The notes: generated by a model from the sequence alone, not told the origin. Shown: positions 35,921 through 45,649, numbered from the stretch's first letter. The stretch is 64,000 nt of DNA from Chitinophaga sp. XS-30 (GCF_008086345.1 NZ_CP043006.1:5392032-5456031), one strand, 5' to 3'. Program-made: numbers and translations.

Positions 35921-36637
35921 ATGATACGAAAATGCCTATTAATCAGCGCATTAAGTGTGCTAACTGCTCAAACGGCCTTTAGCCAGCGGAAAAAGAAATC
36001 CCGCAAACAACCTGAGCCCGTTGTTGTAACGCTGACGAACCAGCTGGATTCCATCAGCTACACCATCGGGAACGACCTTGGGGAAATGCTGAAAGGCCAG
36101 GGCCTGGATTCACTGAACCTGAAACTTTTATTCACCGCCATTGAAGATCATTACGCCGGCAAAACGCCGCTGATCTCGGCAGAACAGGGAAAAATGAGCG
36201 TAACACAATATTTGCAAAAGCTGAAAGCGGAAAAAGCGGAAAAGAACAAAGCGGCCGGACAGGAGTTCCTCGCGCAGAACAAAATCAAACCGGGCGTTGT
36301 AACGCTGCCCAGCGGCCTTCAGTACCAGGTCGTGCAGGAAGGCACCGGTCCCAAGCCCACTGCGCAGGACAGGGTGAAAGTGCATTATCGCGGCATGCTG
36401 ATAGACAGCACTACTTTCGACAGCTCTATAGACCGCGGCGAACCATTGACCATCGGGGTATCCGGGGTGATCAAGGGATGGACCGAAGCGCTGCTGCTGA
36501 TGCCCGTCGGCTCCAAATGGAAGTTGTTCATACCGTCTGAATTAGGCTATGGCGAACGCCAGGCCGGTGCAAAGATATCACCGAACAGTACGCTCATATT
36601 TGACGTGGAGCTGCTGGAGATCGTGACAGGTCAATAA
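35921..36637 (+). CDS. FKBP-type peptidyl-prolyl cis-trans isomerase (FkpA/Mip-like)
   Basis: The 238-residue periplasmic foldase has a signal peptide (MIRKCLLISALSVLTAQTAFS). The helical dimerisation N-terminus (about 38-115, VTLTNQLDSISYTIGNDLGE) and the FKBP catalytic domain (about 125-235) follow. The active-site wording is complete: VKVHYRGMLIDSTTFDSS, GVIKGWTEALLLMPVGSKW, LFIPSELGYGERQAG and NSTLIFDVELLEI. It accelerates Pro isomerisation during folding of exported proteins. A palindromic repeat element starts 14 bases after its stop and could end its transcript. Confidence 0.94.
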   Translation: MIRKCLLISALSVLTAQTAFSQRKKKSRKQPEPVVVTLTNQLDSISYTIGNDLGEMLKGQGLDSLNLKLLFTAIEDHYAGKTPLISAEQGKMSVTQYLQKLKAEKAEKNKAAGQEFLAQNKIKPGVVTLPSGLQYQVVQEGTGPKPTAQDRVKVHYRGMLIDSTTFDSSIDRGEPLTIGVSGVIKGWTEALLLMPVGSKWKLFIPSELGYGERQAGAKISPNSTLIFDVELLEIVTGQ

Positions 36638-36651
36638 CCGCACAATATTAA

Positions 36652-36732
36652 AAAGGCGTATCAAAAGCAAGCTGATCAGGCCGGGCATCGCGCAAGCGGG
36701 CTCCTTCCGATCATTACTTTTGATACGCCTTT
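36652..36732. repeat. Palindromic repeat element, copy 2
   Basis: Perfect 16-base arms AAAGGCGTATCAAAAG (36652-36667) and CTTTTGATACGCCTTT (36717-36732) enclose 49 bases. The GTATCAAAAG end and internal blocks match the element at 24138. It lies between convergent fkb and susD genes, so it may also serve as a bidirectional terminator. Confidence 0.75.
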
Positions 36733-36762
36733 CTCTTTTAAAAGCCTCTTTCCTCAACATCT

Positions 36763-38766
36763 CTATTCATACCCCGGGTTCTGGTACGCCCGTTTCTGCG
36801 CGTCATCCATCGGCTGACCGTTCACCGTGGTCAGATCGATCTGCAACTGCGGAACGGGCCGCAGCTTGTGATGCGGTGCAAGTCCCGTTGCATCTTTGTT
36901 GAACAGCGTAGTGCGGTCGAACAATGTTTCCGTCCGCACCAGGTCTTCCCAACGGTACAGCTCCCCGCACAGCTCACGCGTTCTTTCATTCAGCATGAAA
37001 TGAATAAAACGGTCTTCCGTAGACGTTACGGAAGGGGGATAATTTTCACTGGCCGCATTGGTCATGAATAACGCATTCGTGGCGGTCAGCTGCGGATACG
37101 TGCTGTTCTCATCGTCGTAAGCGCCCCCGTCGAACATCCAGTAATGCGGGTCTTTAGGCTCACCATCGCGGTATGCCGCGCGGCGCCTGATCTCGTTAAC
37201 ATAAAACAATGCCCTTACATAATCGCCTTTCCTGCCATACGCTTCCGCCGCAATAAGATATGTTTCACCGAGACGGGCCAGTATGCCGTTGCGCACACCG
37301 CGTTCCTCATTGAAATTGCTGGTCACCCTTACCGGGTCCATGAATTTATCGAGCGACAGGTATTTGTTGTTATTGAACCCTTCCAGCAAAGTGTTGCTGG
37401 CGTCCAGGTAATAACGGGCGAACACCAGGTAGCGATATTGCGCGCGTTGCGCCATGGTGAGCGGCGTTGCCGGGGTATTCATCACAAACAGCGCGGCAGT
37501 GTCGCCCAGCGCCACTTTGGGCTTTCCTACCAGCGAGGGGTCAGGAGCGTCCGCGGCGGTAAAAAGCGGCCGGTTGGCGGGGATGGTATTGGCGTAATAA
37601 GTTGTTCTGAAACTCTTGTAAAAACGGGAATCATTTCTGCGGTCAAAAAGATCCAGCGTATAGTCAGAAGGCGCAAGGCGGCGGAAGGGCCTGCCATTCC
37701 AGTTATCAGCCGTTCTGATCACACCGGGGATGCCGGCATCGTACTGCATGAGAAAATATTCATGCACCCGGTTCCCTGCGCCGGCGAGGTTCTGGTTGTC
37801 GCTGAACTGTGCGGCAAAGATCACTTCCTTGCTGTTATTGGCCGCCTGTATGTTGCCGATCTCTCCGGAAGGGATGCTGCTGGAGCCGTTGTAATTGTAT
37901 GGCGGCTGGCCATCGGACCCTATGGGGGTGATGCTGGGCCTCGGGTGCCCCTTTACATATACCCCGTTCCAGAGATTCTTGTAATCCGTTTCCAGTACAA
38001 ACACCCCGTCATTGATCACCTGCTCTGCGTAATAGGCCGCACTGTCCATATCCGTAGCTTTCTGGCCCCGCGCCTCTGTTACGGCGCTGCCGCGGGTGAG
38101 GTAGGTCTTGGCCAGGAAATGGTCCGCTGCGCCTTTGGTAGCCCTGCCTTCTGCCGCTTCAGTTGGTGAAAGCATATTGGAAGCGTTCCTGAGATCGGAG
38201 ATGATCACCTCATAGATCTGCGGCACCGGAGCCCGTGCAAAATCTGTACGCACCCCGCTGCTGGATTGCAATACCAGCGGCACCCCGCCGAACTGCTGCA
38301 CCAGCTGGAAATAGTACAGGCCTCTCAGGAAGTACAACTCACCCATGCGCTGGTTCCGCTGGGCTTCGGTGCCCAGCAGGGAGGATGCCGGATTGCTGTA
38401 TGCCGCTATCCGCTCCAGGCCAAGATTGCATCGGTTAATACCGTTATAGTTATTCGTCCACATCCCGTTCAGAAAACCTGTAGAGGAATTCAGACCGGCA
38501 TCGTAGGTATTCAGATAACTGTGATTGAACTGGTCGCCCAGAATGAATTCATCCACCCCGAAATTATGAAGCGCATAACTCTGTTCGTTCTCAAACTTCC
38601 ATTTAACGGGTGCGTAGGCAGACCGTACCAAGTCTTCCAGCCCCTGATCCGTATTGTAATGGTCATACGTCAGGGTGCTCACCAGGTCTTCTTCAATGAA
38701 TTTTTTGCAGGATGTACTGTAAATCACCACCAGGCTTGCTGTTAACAGTAGAATATACTTTTGCAT
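36763..38766 (-). CDS. SusD/RagB family nutrient-binding outer-membrane lipoprotein
   Basis: The 667-residue protein is a lipoprotein: signal LLLTASLVVIYSTSC with Cys as the lipidation site. It has the SusD layout: N-terminal TPR helices (YDHYNTDQGLEDLVRSAYAP) and the family motif NQRMGELYFLRGLYYFQLVQ followed by QFGGVPLV. The C-terminal part has LGETYLIAAEAYGRKGDYVR and LNERTRELCGELYRWEDLVR. It caps the SusC barrel on the cell surface and captures a glycan or peptide. It is longer than many SusD proteins. It follows susC by 19 bp. No glycosidase is next to it, so the substrate is unknown. Confidence 0.95.
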   Translation of the reverse strand: MQKYILLLTASLVVIYSTSCKKFIEEDLVSTLTYDHYNTDQGLEDLVRSAYAPVKWKFENEQSYALHNFGVDEFILGDQFNHSYLNTYDAGLNSSTGFLNGMWTNNYNGINRCNLGLERIAAYSNPASSLLGTEAQRNQRMGELYFLRGLYYFQLVQQFGGVPLVLQSSSGVRTDFARAPVPQIYEVIISDLRNASNMLSPTEAAEGRATKGAADHFLAKTYLTRGSAVTEARGQKATDMDSAAYYAEQVINDGVFVLETDYKNLWNGVYVKGHPRPSITPIGSDGQPPYNYNGSSSIPSGEIGNIQAANNSKEVIFAAQFSDNQNLAGAGNRVHEYFLMQYDAGIPGVIRTADNWNGRPFRRLAPSDYTLDLFDRRNDSRFYKSFRTTYYANTIPANRPLFTAADAPDPSLVGKPKVALGDTAALFVMNTPATPLTMAQRAQYRYLVFARYYLDASNTLLEGFNNNKYLSLDKFMDPVRVTSNFNEERGVRNGILARLGETYLIAAEAYGRKGDYVRALFYVNEIRRRAAYRDGEPKDPHYWMFDGGAYDDENSTYPQLTATNALFMTNAASENYPPSVTSTEDRFIHFMLNERTRELCGELYRWEDLVRTETLFDRTTLFNKDATGLAPHHKLRPVPQLQIDLTTVNGQPMDDAQKRAYQNPGYE

Positions 38767-38785
38767 GATAGAATGATTTTAATGA

Positions 38786-41700
38786 TTATAATCCCAGGCG
38801 TACACCAAAAACAAAGCTCCTGTAGCTATAGGAAGAAGGGCCCGGCGCTGTTGTATTGGTAGGGTAAGAAGACACGTAATTGCTGCCTGTCTCAGGATCG
38901 AAGCCTTTGAATTTACTGAACAGGAAAGGGTTTAACGCGTTCGCATACACGCTCAGGCTGTTGACCCGCAATTTGCTCAGCAGGTCCGGGGCAAATCTGT
39001 AGGAAAGCGAGATGCTCCTGATCCTCGCAAACGTCCCGTCCCGGAAACCTGCTGCCTGCCAGTACTGGTAGATATCGATGGTGCGGTTAGGATGCGGTTG
39101 CTCGTTGGAAGGATTTTCCGGCGTCCAGTAATTGACGTAGTTGGATTGATAGCGGCCGTTGAGGCTCGGGCGGATATCCCGGATCAGCGAGCCTTTGCGG
39201 ATATACAGGTACACGCTCAGCTCGAAGCCTTTATACGCCCATGTGCTGTTAATACTGCCGGTCCATTCCGCATTGGGATAACCGAGTATCACCTTGTCCG
39301 CATCATTGATCAGCGTATCGCCATTGGCATCGGTCACCCGTACCCTGCCGGGCCGGAAATTGATGCTGTTCCTGTTACCGGGGATCTGCCAGTAATGGTC
39401 CAGTATCCCTCCCCGCACCGTATCGCCATACTGATAGATACCCTCAAACTTCCAGTCGTAATACGTTTGAATAGGATGCCCTACGAACCACTGGTTGCCG
39501 AGGTTATCGTTATCCGTGCCATCCAGCGTCACGATCGCTTCCCGGTTGCGGGAGAAGATGAAATCGGTCGTCCACCTGAACCCGTCCGCATTATTGACGT
39601 TCACGGTAGACAGGCTGATCTCGATCCCGCGATTGCGCACACGCCCGAGATTCACCAGTACAGAGGTATATCCTGAAGCGGCGGGAATGGACTGGTTCTG
39701 CAGCTGATTGGTGGTATTGGCTTCGTACACATCCACGGTTCCCCGTATCCTGTTCTTCAGTATGCTGAAGTCCAGCGCAATATTGCTCGTGGCCGTTCTT
39801 TCCCAGGTGAGGTCAGGCAGCGGCAGCGTGGCGGGGGCATATCCCTGGGCTGCGGCGGTGCCGAAATTATAGATGCTGCGGCTCAGTGTGCCCCTGGTGA
39901 GATAGGCATCAATGGAAGAGCTGCCCACCGCGCCATAACCGGCGCGCAGTTTCAGGTCGTCGATAAAGGGAACACTTTTCATAAAGCCCTCCTGGCTCAC
40001 CCGCCAGGCAACAGCAGCGGAAGGGAACCATTCCCCTTTGCTGCCCGTGGAAAGCACGGAAGAGTTATCATTACGCTGGCTGAGCGTCAGGATGTATTTG
40101 TCTTTGTAAGCATAGTTGACCCTGCCCATGAACGACAGCAGCTGCGTTTGCGAGAATGAGCCGTCACCCGTGACCGTGGCCAGTGAATTATTCTGCAGGG
40201 AATACCATTTCTGGCTTTCATAGATCAGGTTCTCCGCGCGCATGGTGTTCTGCTCGAAGCGCGTTTTCTGCATTTCGTGCAGGAGCGTAACGGAGAGGGA
40301 ATGATCTTTGCCAAAGGTTTTGTTATAACTCAGAATATTATCCAGCACCCAGTTAAAGCCCAGCCGGCTCGCGTAACTGGCATTGGCCGGATTGCCCTGG
40401 CGGACGGAGGATACCGCGCCGTTGAATGTGCCCTGCCTTACATTGGTCATATCCGCGCCGAATGCTGCGCGGTATTTCAATCCTTTCAGCAATTCCACTT
40501 CCCCGAAAACATTTGCCAGCAGCCTGTTGATGCGCAGCTCATTGAATACGGTGTTCGGGTCGTTCAGCGGGTTCACGATATTGGCGTCTTCGCCGGGATA
40601 GAAGATAAGGTTGCCGTTTTCGTCATACGGCAGTGCCAGCGGTATCTGGTAAATGGAACCGGTGTACACGCTGGGACCAAGGTTCTGTATAGCGGAGGAG
40701 TAAGTAATGCCACCACCCACGTTGATCCTTTCATTGAATTTGAAATCCGTATTCTGGTTGAATGTGAATCTCGTATAGTCCTGACCGTACTCTATGCCTT
40801 TCTGAGAAAAGTATGCGCCGGAAAATGAGGCCCGGAATCTTTCCGTTCCGCCGGATACCTGTATCTGGTGGTTGTGGGTGAGACCATTCCGGAGGGCTTC
40901 ATTCTGCCAGTCGAACGACCGTACTTTGGAAGGATCATAGATCGCCAGGCTGTCCAGCACGGCGAGGCCGAGGTTTGCCATGAGCGTTCTTTCCCCTGTG
41001 GTGGAGGCTCTTTTGCGGGCGTTGAAAATGCCATTCGCAGGGTCCAGCTGCGCCCAGTCATACCCCATGGCCACGGAGTTCCAGACGTTCTCATCCTGTC
41101 TGAATAAAGCGTAATCGGAAGCCGGATCAGGGAAATAAAAAGTGGCGCCGCCATTCGCCAGCGCGGGATCATAAGATCCATTGGCAAAGTAGGCCTGGCG
41201 TCTCATATCGGCAAACTGTGCGCCGTTGAGGGATTCGATCGGCTGCAATATCTTGTCCACCGACATGCTGCCGCTGTATTGTACGGAGAGCCTGCCTACC
41301 TTCCCTTTCTTGGTCGTGATCTGGATCACGCCGTTCGCGCCGCGGGAACCGTAAATGGCGGTGGCCGATGCGTCTTTCAATACGTCGATGGATTCGATGT
41401 CCAGCGGGTTGATGTCATCAATGCTGTAAGTGATGGGAATACCGTCCACCACGTACAACGGTTCATTCCGGCCATTGTCCAGCGTTGCCGAGAAGTTATT
41501 GTTGGCGCTCGGTGTCAGCGAACGGTTCCCCCTCACCCGGATGCGCGCGCCGGAGCCTGGGCGAAAGGAGGTGTTGGTCGCTTCGATACCGGGTATCCTC
41601 CCCTGCAATGCCTGGGAAACATTGGTAGTAGGCACCTGCTCTATCTGCTTCGCATCCATGGAAGCAATGGAACCGGTTACATCCCCTCTTCTGCGGGTGC

Positions 41701-42034
41701 CATAACCGACCACCACCACGCTTTCGAGCGATTGCTGGTCCCGCTGCATGGATACATTGATCGTTGTGCGGTTATTCACTGCCACTTCCTGCGGCTGATA
41801 ACCGATGTAGGTAAAAAGTAATGTTACGTCCCCCCTGTCTACCGCAATAGAAAAAGTACCGTCTTCAGCAGTCACCGCATTGAACCGTGTACCCTTTGCC
41901 TGAATGGATACACCGGGTAGGCCGACTTTACTTTCATCCTGTACTTTCCCCCTGATAGTGATGCCCGGGGATTGAGCTTGGGCCTGGATCAAACAGGGTA
42001 AAACAAAACATACAATCAGCATAATTTTTTTCAT
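38786..42034 (-). CDS. SusC/RagA family TonB-linked outer-membrane transporter
   Basis: The 1082-residue protein has a signal peptide (MKKIMLIVCFVLPCLIQAQA), a carboxypeptidase-regulatory domain (about 24-105, ITIRGKVQDESKVGLPGVSI), a plug (about 112-235) and a large barrel. Hallmarks are VVVVGYGTRRRGDVTGSIAS, RIRVRGNRSLTP, and DINPLDIESIDVLKDASATA followed by IYGSRGANGVI. It imports the ligand delivered by the adjacent SusD lipoprotein. The spacer to the aromatic operon (42035-42225) has no strong promoter; the best box (TTACTTTG on the minus strand near 42080) misses one base of the consensus. No sigma/anti-sigma pair adjoins it. Confidence 0.95.
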   Translation of the reverse strand: MKKIMLIVCFVLPCLIQAQAQSPGITIRGKVQDESKVGLPGVSIQAKGTRFNAVTAEDGTFSIAVDRGDVTLLFTYIGYQPQEVAVNNRTTINVSMQRDQQSLESVVVVGYGTRRRGDVTGSIASMDAKQIEQVPTTNVSQALQGRIPGIEATNTSFRPGSGARIRVRGNRSLTPSANNNFSATLDNGRNEPLYVVDGIPITYSIDDINPLDIESIDVLKDASATAIYGSRGANGVIQITTKKGKVGRLSVQYSGSMSVDKILQPIESLNGAQFADMRRQAYFANGSYDPALANGGATFYFPDPASDYALFRQDENVWNSVAMGYDWAQLDPANGIFNARKRASTTGERTLMANLGLAVLDSLAIYDPSKVRSFDWQNEALRNGLTHNHQIQVSGGTERFRASFSGAYFSQKGIEYGQDYTRFTFNQNTDFKFNERINVGGGITYSSAIQNLGPSVYTGSIYQIPLALPYDENGNLIFYPGEDANIVNPLNDPNTVFNELRINRLLANVFGEVELLKGLKYRAAFGADMTNVRQGTFNGAVSSVRQGNPANASYASRLGFNWVLDNILSYNKTFGKDHSLSVTLLHEMQKTRFEQNTMRAENLIYESQKWYSLQNNSLATVTGDGSFSQTQLLSFMGRVNYAYKDKYILTLSQRNDNSSVLSTGSKGEWFPSAAVAWRVSQEGFMKSVPFIDDLKLRAGYGAVGSSSIDAYLTRGTLSRSIYNFGTAAAQGYAPATLPLPDLTWERTATSNIALDFSILKNRIRGTVDVYEANTTNQLQNQSIPAASGYTSVLVNLGRVRNRGIEISLSTVNVNNADGFRWTTDFIFSRNREAIVTLDGTDNDNLGNQWFVGHPIQTYYDWKFEGIYQYGDTVRGGILDHYWQIPGNRNSINFRPGRVRVTDANGDTLINDADKVILGYPNAEWTGSINSTWAYKGFELSVYLYIRKGSLIRDIRPSLNGRYQSNYVNYWTPENPSNEQPHPNRTIDIYQYWQAAGFRDGTFARIRSISLSYRFAPDLLSKLRVNSLSVYANALNPFLFSKFKGFDPETGSNYVSSYPTNTTAPGPSSYSYRSFVFGVRLGL

Positions 42035-42225
42035 AACCGTGGGCTTTTAGGGTATTTGCTAAAATCGTACGGCGGGAAAGTTATCAAAGTAATTATGCCT
42101 GATCGTCCTGTTCCATCCTGCCCGGATGAAAAAAAAGCATCCAATCACTTAAAAACCAATTCGTTATTAAGTGTACAAATGAGAATTATTTACAGAAAGG
42201 AATCCGGGGTCAATCCGGGGTGTTG

Positions 42226-43221
42226 TTATCTGCGGTATCCTAACGTGGAATCCGCTATCAGTTTAAAGTCTGCCAGTACCATGGCCGTTACTGCCTCCAA
42301 TACCACAGGCACCCGCAAGGCGATACAAAGGTCATGTCGACCTTTAACGGAGAACGTCTCCACCTCACCGCTGGCGATGTTAAGGGTCTGCTGTTCCTTC
42401 GGCGTACTGGATGTTGGTTTCACTGCAACGCGGAACACGAGCGGGTTTCCGTTGGTGATACCGCCTACTACGCCACCGGCGTTATTGGTGGCGGTTTTTC
42501 CATTGGTATCGATGATGGCGTCGTTGTGCTCAAGGCCTTTCATTTTTGCAGCGGCGAAACCGGCGCCGAACTCAACGCCTTTGATGGCGGGAATGGCAAA
42601 AACGGCATGCGCGATATTGGACTCGATCGAATCGAAGAAAGGTTCGCCCCAGCCGATGGGCAATCCATCCACGGTACATTCCACGATGCCGCCTACGGAG
42701 TCTTTGGCAGCGATGGCGGCTTCCAGTCCTTTTTCAGGGTCAGGCAGGCCACCTACTTCTTTCAATACGGCTTTCACCTGTATGCTGTCGCCCAGTATTT
42801 TCTTGGCGATGACGCCTGCGGCAACGAGGTTAAGTGTGAGCCTGCCGCTGAAATGACCGCCGCCACGGTAATCTTCAAAACCGCCGAATTTCTTCGAAGC
42901 TACAAAGTCAGCATGACCGGGGCGGGGAAACTCCCGCAGCTTGGCATAATCGGCGCTGCGGGTATTATTGTTTTCGAACAGGATGGTTACCGGCGCGCCG
43001 GTGGTGTGATCGTTGAACACACCTGATTTCAGGAACGGCAGGTCGTCTTCCTTCCGGGGCGTGGTGCCTTTTGCACCGGCTTTGCGGCGCTCCAGGTCAG
43101 GCAGAAAATCTTCCTGCTTCAACGGTATGCCGTATGGCACGCCATCAATATTTACGCCCACGCTTTCGCCGTGCGATTCCCCAAAAACGTTTACCCTGAA
43201 TATTCTGCCAAAACTGTTCAT
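42226..43221 (-). CDS. aroC: Chorismate synthase
   Basis: This 331-residue flavin-dependent enzyme makes chorismate from EPSP, the last step of the shikimate pathway. Its opening GRIFRVNVFGESHGESVG has the catalytic His. Other family signatures are REFPRPGHADFVASKKFGG, YRGGGHFSGRLTLNLVAAGV (quoted in part) and AIPAIKGVEFGAGF with NNAGGVVGGITNG. It is somewhat shorter than many AroC proteins of about 360 residues, but all core motifs are present. It is the last gene of the aromatic operon, 30 bp after aroA. No clear terminator follows; two copies of ACCCCGGATT lie just past the stop. Confidence 0.97.
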   Translation of the reverse strand: MNSFGRIFRVNVFGESHGESVGVNIDGVPYGIPLKQEDFLPDLERRKAGAKGTTPRKEDDLPFLKSGVFNDHTTGAPVTILFENNNTRSADYAKLREFPRPGHADFVASKKFGGFEDYRGGGHFSGRLTLNLVAAGVIAKKILGDSIQVKAVLKEVGGLPDPEKGLEAAIAAKDSVGGIVECTVDGLPIGWGEPFFDSIESNIAHAVFAIPAIKGVEFGAGFAAAKMKGLEHNDAIIDTNGKTATNNAGGVVGGITNGNPLVFRVAVKPTSSTPKEQQTLNIASGEVETFSVKGRHDLCIALRVPVVLEAVTAMVLADFKLIADSTLGYRR

Positions 43222-43251
43222 GATGTTACTTTATGCTTTCCTGTTTGATAA

Positions 43252-44523
43252 TTATGCCGTCACTTCTTCTTTTTCAATTACGCCACCCAAAGCAACGAGG
43301 TGATCGTAAAACTCCGGGTAGGATTTATTGATCGCTTCCGCATTCCCGATAGTCACCGCTCCGTCCGCTGTCAGCGCTGCTACGGCGCAGGCCATAGCAA
43401 TACGGTGGTCATTATGCGAATGTACAACCGCTCCTTTGATGCCGGTGCCGCCATGTACCAGCATGACATCGCCTTCCAGGTCTATACGGATGCCCATCTT
43501 GCCAAACTCCTCCTGGAGCGTCAGGCCGCGGTCGCTTTCCTTATGCGCCAGGCGGCTTACGCCCTTGATCCTGGTGATGCCTTTGCAATTGGCTGCCAGC
43601 GCTACCAGCGGCGGGAACAGGTCCGGGCAGTCGGTCGCATCCATTTCAAAGGCCTTCAATGCTTTCTTCACCACGATCATCGTAAACACACCGGGCAGTA
43701 TTTCAGCGCCTGCTTTTTCCAGGGCTTCCATAATGGCTTTATCGGATTGCGCGGATAAGGTATTCAGATGATGTACTTCCGCTTTACCGGCTACTGCTGC
43801 CGCAACGAGCAGGAATGCCGCGCCGCTCCAATCGCCTTCCACGGTGTATTCACCAGCTTTGTATTCCTGCTTTTTATCGAAATGGAACACTTCAAAATTC
43901 TCCTGTCTCACCTTCACCCCGAAATGCGCCATGATCTGCAAGGTCAGTTCGATGTAAGGTTTACTTTTGAGGTCCGTTACCCTGATCTGCGCTTTATCCG
44001 CTACAGATCCGAAGGCCATGAGCAGGCCGGTGAGGAACTGGGAGGACAGGGAACCGTCTATCGTGATATCCTTTGCCTGCAGCGGACCGTGGATCTCCAG
44101 GGGCAATTTGCCGTCCTGGCTCCTGATCTTTACGCCCAGTTCCGGCAGCACCTCTTCGAAGAAATGCATGGGGCGGGTAACGAGACTACCGTGACCGTTA
44201 ATGGTGATCTGCTGCTCAGCCAGTGCGGCAATGGGTGTGAACATGCGAATGCCGAGGCCGGACTCGCCGCAGTTGATCTCATCGTAGAACGGCTGAACAC
44301 CATTGCTCGTGATCTCGATATCCTCATTCACCCGCTTTACCATTGCGCCGAGGTTTTCCGCGACTTCCAGCGCGGCCAGGCAATCGTTGCTCAGGCCGGG
44401 ATTATGAATAGTGGTCCTTCCCTTTGCCAGCAAAGCCGCCGCTACTGCCCGTTGCATCGCGCTTTTGGAGGGATTGGCGGTAACGGAGCCGCTGATGGTT
44501 GCGGGTGATACAATAACTTTCAT
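43252..44523 (-). CDS. aroA: 3-phosphoshikimate 1-carboxyvinyltransferase (EPSP synthase)
   Basis: The 423-residue enzyme joins shikimate-3-phosphate and PEP to form EPSP. It has two similar alpha/beta lobes. The first lobe carries NPSKSAMQRAVAAALLAKG (Lys and Ser for substrate phosphate). GSLSSQFLTGLLMAFG holds the phosphate loop. The end has HNDHRIAMACAVAAL and NAEAINKSYPEFYDHL. It lies between aroB (76 bp upstream) and aroC. The start region shows a near-duplicated 32-base segment, so there are two similar AAGAACAGATGAAA start contexts; the upstream one opens only a six-codon frame. Confidence 0.96.
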   Translation of the reverse strand: MKVIVSPATISGSVTANPSKSAMQRAVAAALLAKGRTTIHNPGLSNDCLAALEVAENLGAMVKRVNEDIEITSNGVQPFYDEINCGESGLGIRMFTPIAALAEQQITINGHGSLVTRPMHFFEEVLPELGVKIRSQDGKLPLEIHGPLQAKDITIDGSLSSQFLTGLLMAFGSVADKAQIRVTDLKSKPYIELTLQIMAHFGVKVRQENFEVFHFDKKQEYKAGEYTVEGDWSGAAFLLVAAAVAGKAEVHHLNTLSAQSDKAIMEALEKAGAEILPGVFTMIVVKKALKAFEMDATDCPDLFPPLVALAANCKGITRIKGVSRLAHKESDRGLTLQEEFGKMGIRIDLEGDVMLVHGGTGIKGAVVHSHNDHRIAMACAVAALTADGAVTIGNAEAINKSYPEFYDHLVALGGVIEKEEVTA

Positions 44524-44595
44524 CTGTTCTTAATTGACTTTTTAGCAGTCAGATGGAACGGTGTTTCATCTGTTCTTATTTGATTTTTCAGCGGT
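44518..44595 (-). repeat. Tandem duplication of the aroA start region
   Basis: Two 32-base copies (44518-44549 and 44564-44595) differ at four positions. On the minus strand both read AAGAACAGATGAAA around a start codon. The gene-proximal copy starts aroA; the distal copy starts a six-codon frame. Confidence 0.8.
44549..44569 (-). other. Six-codon upstream open frame before aroA
   Basis: ATG AAA CAC CGT TCC ATC TGA (MKHRSI), with the same start context as aroA because of the local duplication. Its stop lies about 25 bases before the aroA ATG. It could lower or couple aroA translation, or be a scar of the duplication. Confidence 0.35.
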
Positions 44596-44599
44596 GATA

Positions 44600-45625
44600 C
44601 TATAATTCCTGCAAGATCTGCTTCAGGTCCTCTATCAGGATCGGGTGCGTGACCGCTTTACCGATCGCATCCAGCAGCACAAAATGAATATGGTCCTTCT
44701 CGCGCTTTTTGTCCAGTTTGAAAATGTTGAACACCGCAGCTTTATCCGAGGTCATGGTTACCGGCAGGCGGTAATCATTGATCAGCCGGATCAAACGGTT
44801 GGTTTGTTCCGATGGCAGATTGTTTATTTTTTCGGAGATCTTAGCAGCTGCCACCATCCCGATCGCCACCGCTTGTCCGTGTGCGATGCCCTCCAGTTTT
44901 TCCACGGCATGCCCGAGTGTATGACCAAAATTCAGCCAGCGCCGTATGCCGTTCTCGAATTCATCTTCCAGTACAAACTTCGTTTTAATGTCTACCGACC
45001 TTTCCACCAGGTATTGCAATACGTCTACATCCTGCGCCAGCGCCTTATCCTTATTGGCTTCCAGGTACGCGAACAGCTCCGCATCATCAATGCAGGCATA
45101 TTTGATGATCTCTGCAAACCCGTTGCACCATTCGTCTTCGGGCATGGTCAGCGGGAGTTTGTAGTCAAAGAGAATGAACTCCGGCTGATGAATGGTACCG
45201 AGCAGGTTCTTGTGCATACCGTAGCTGACGCCATTCTTCCCGCCGATGGATGCGTCTACCTGCGCCAGCAATGTGGTGGGCACAAAGGCAAACGGGATGC
45301 CGCGCATATAGATGCAGGCGGCAAAGCCGGTAATATCCGTGAGCATACCGCCGCCGATACCGATCAGTGTTGTTTTGCGGTCTGCTTCCAGTTCCACAAG
45401 CCCGGTCATGATCTGCCCGATCACGTCCATATTCTTGTTCTCTTCCCCATCCGGCACTACCAGCTTTTTCCAGCCGGAGAACAGGTCTGCATAATACCGG
45501 TCCACATTCTCATCCATAATGAGGATGCTGCGGTCTTTCTGTACATAGCTGCCCAGGTTCTCCAGGCTTTCGCCGAGGTAGTAGGTTGTTGACTGATGTT
45601 TAAAACGATGTGTTTGCGTGGTCAT
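44600..45625 (-). CDS. aroB: 3-dehydroquinate synthase
   Basis: The 341-residue NAD- and metal-dependent enzyme closes DAHP to 3-dehydroquinate, step two of the shikimate pathway. Motifs: ILIMDENVDRYYADLF, LIGIGGGMLTDITGFAACIY for NAD, FVPTTLLAQVDASIGGKNGV, and WLNFGHTLGHAVEKLEGIAH with His metal ligands. The Lys in MHKNLLGTIHQP belongs to the active site. It lies 24 bp after the DAHP synthase fusion gene in the operon. aroD, aroE and aroK are not in the window. Confidence 0.97.
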   Translation of the reverse strand: MTTQTHRFKHQSTTYYLGESLENLGSYVQKDRSILIMDENVDRYYADLFSGWKKLVVPDGEENKNMDVIGQIMTGLVELEADRKTTLIGIGGGMLTDITGFAACIYMRGIPFAFVPTTLLAQVDASIGGKNGVSYGMHKNLLGTIHQPEFILFDYKLPLTMPEDEWCNGFAEIIKYACIDDAELFAYLEANKDKALAQDVDVLQYLVERSVDIKTKFVLEDEFENGIRRWLNFGHTLGHAVEKLEGIAHGQAVAIGMVAAAKISEKINNLPSEQTNRLIRLINDYRLPVTMTSDKAAVFNIFKLDKKREKDHIHFVLLDAIGKAVTHPILIEDLKQILQEL

Positions 45626-45649
45626 AAATTTCTGAAAGGGGCCTGATAA

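Noticed and set aside
36763..42034. A full polysaccharide utilisation locus around the SusC/SusD pair
   Set aside because: No glycosidase, surface glycan-binding protein, or sigma/anti-sigma or hybrid sensor gene adjoins the pair; the flanks are an FKBP gene and the aromatic operon.
42187..42226. Terminator after aroC
   Set aside because: The two ACCCCGGATT copies are direct, not inverted, and no T run follows, so they do not form a hairpin terminator.
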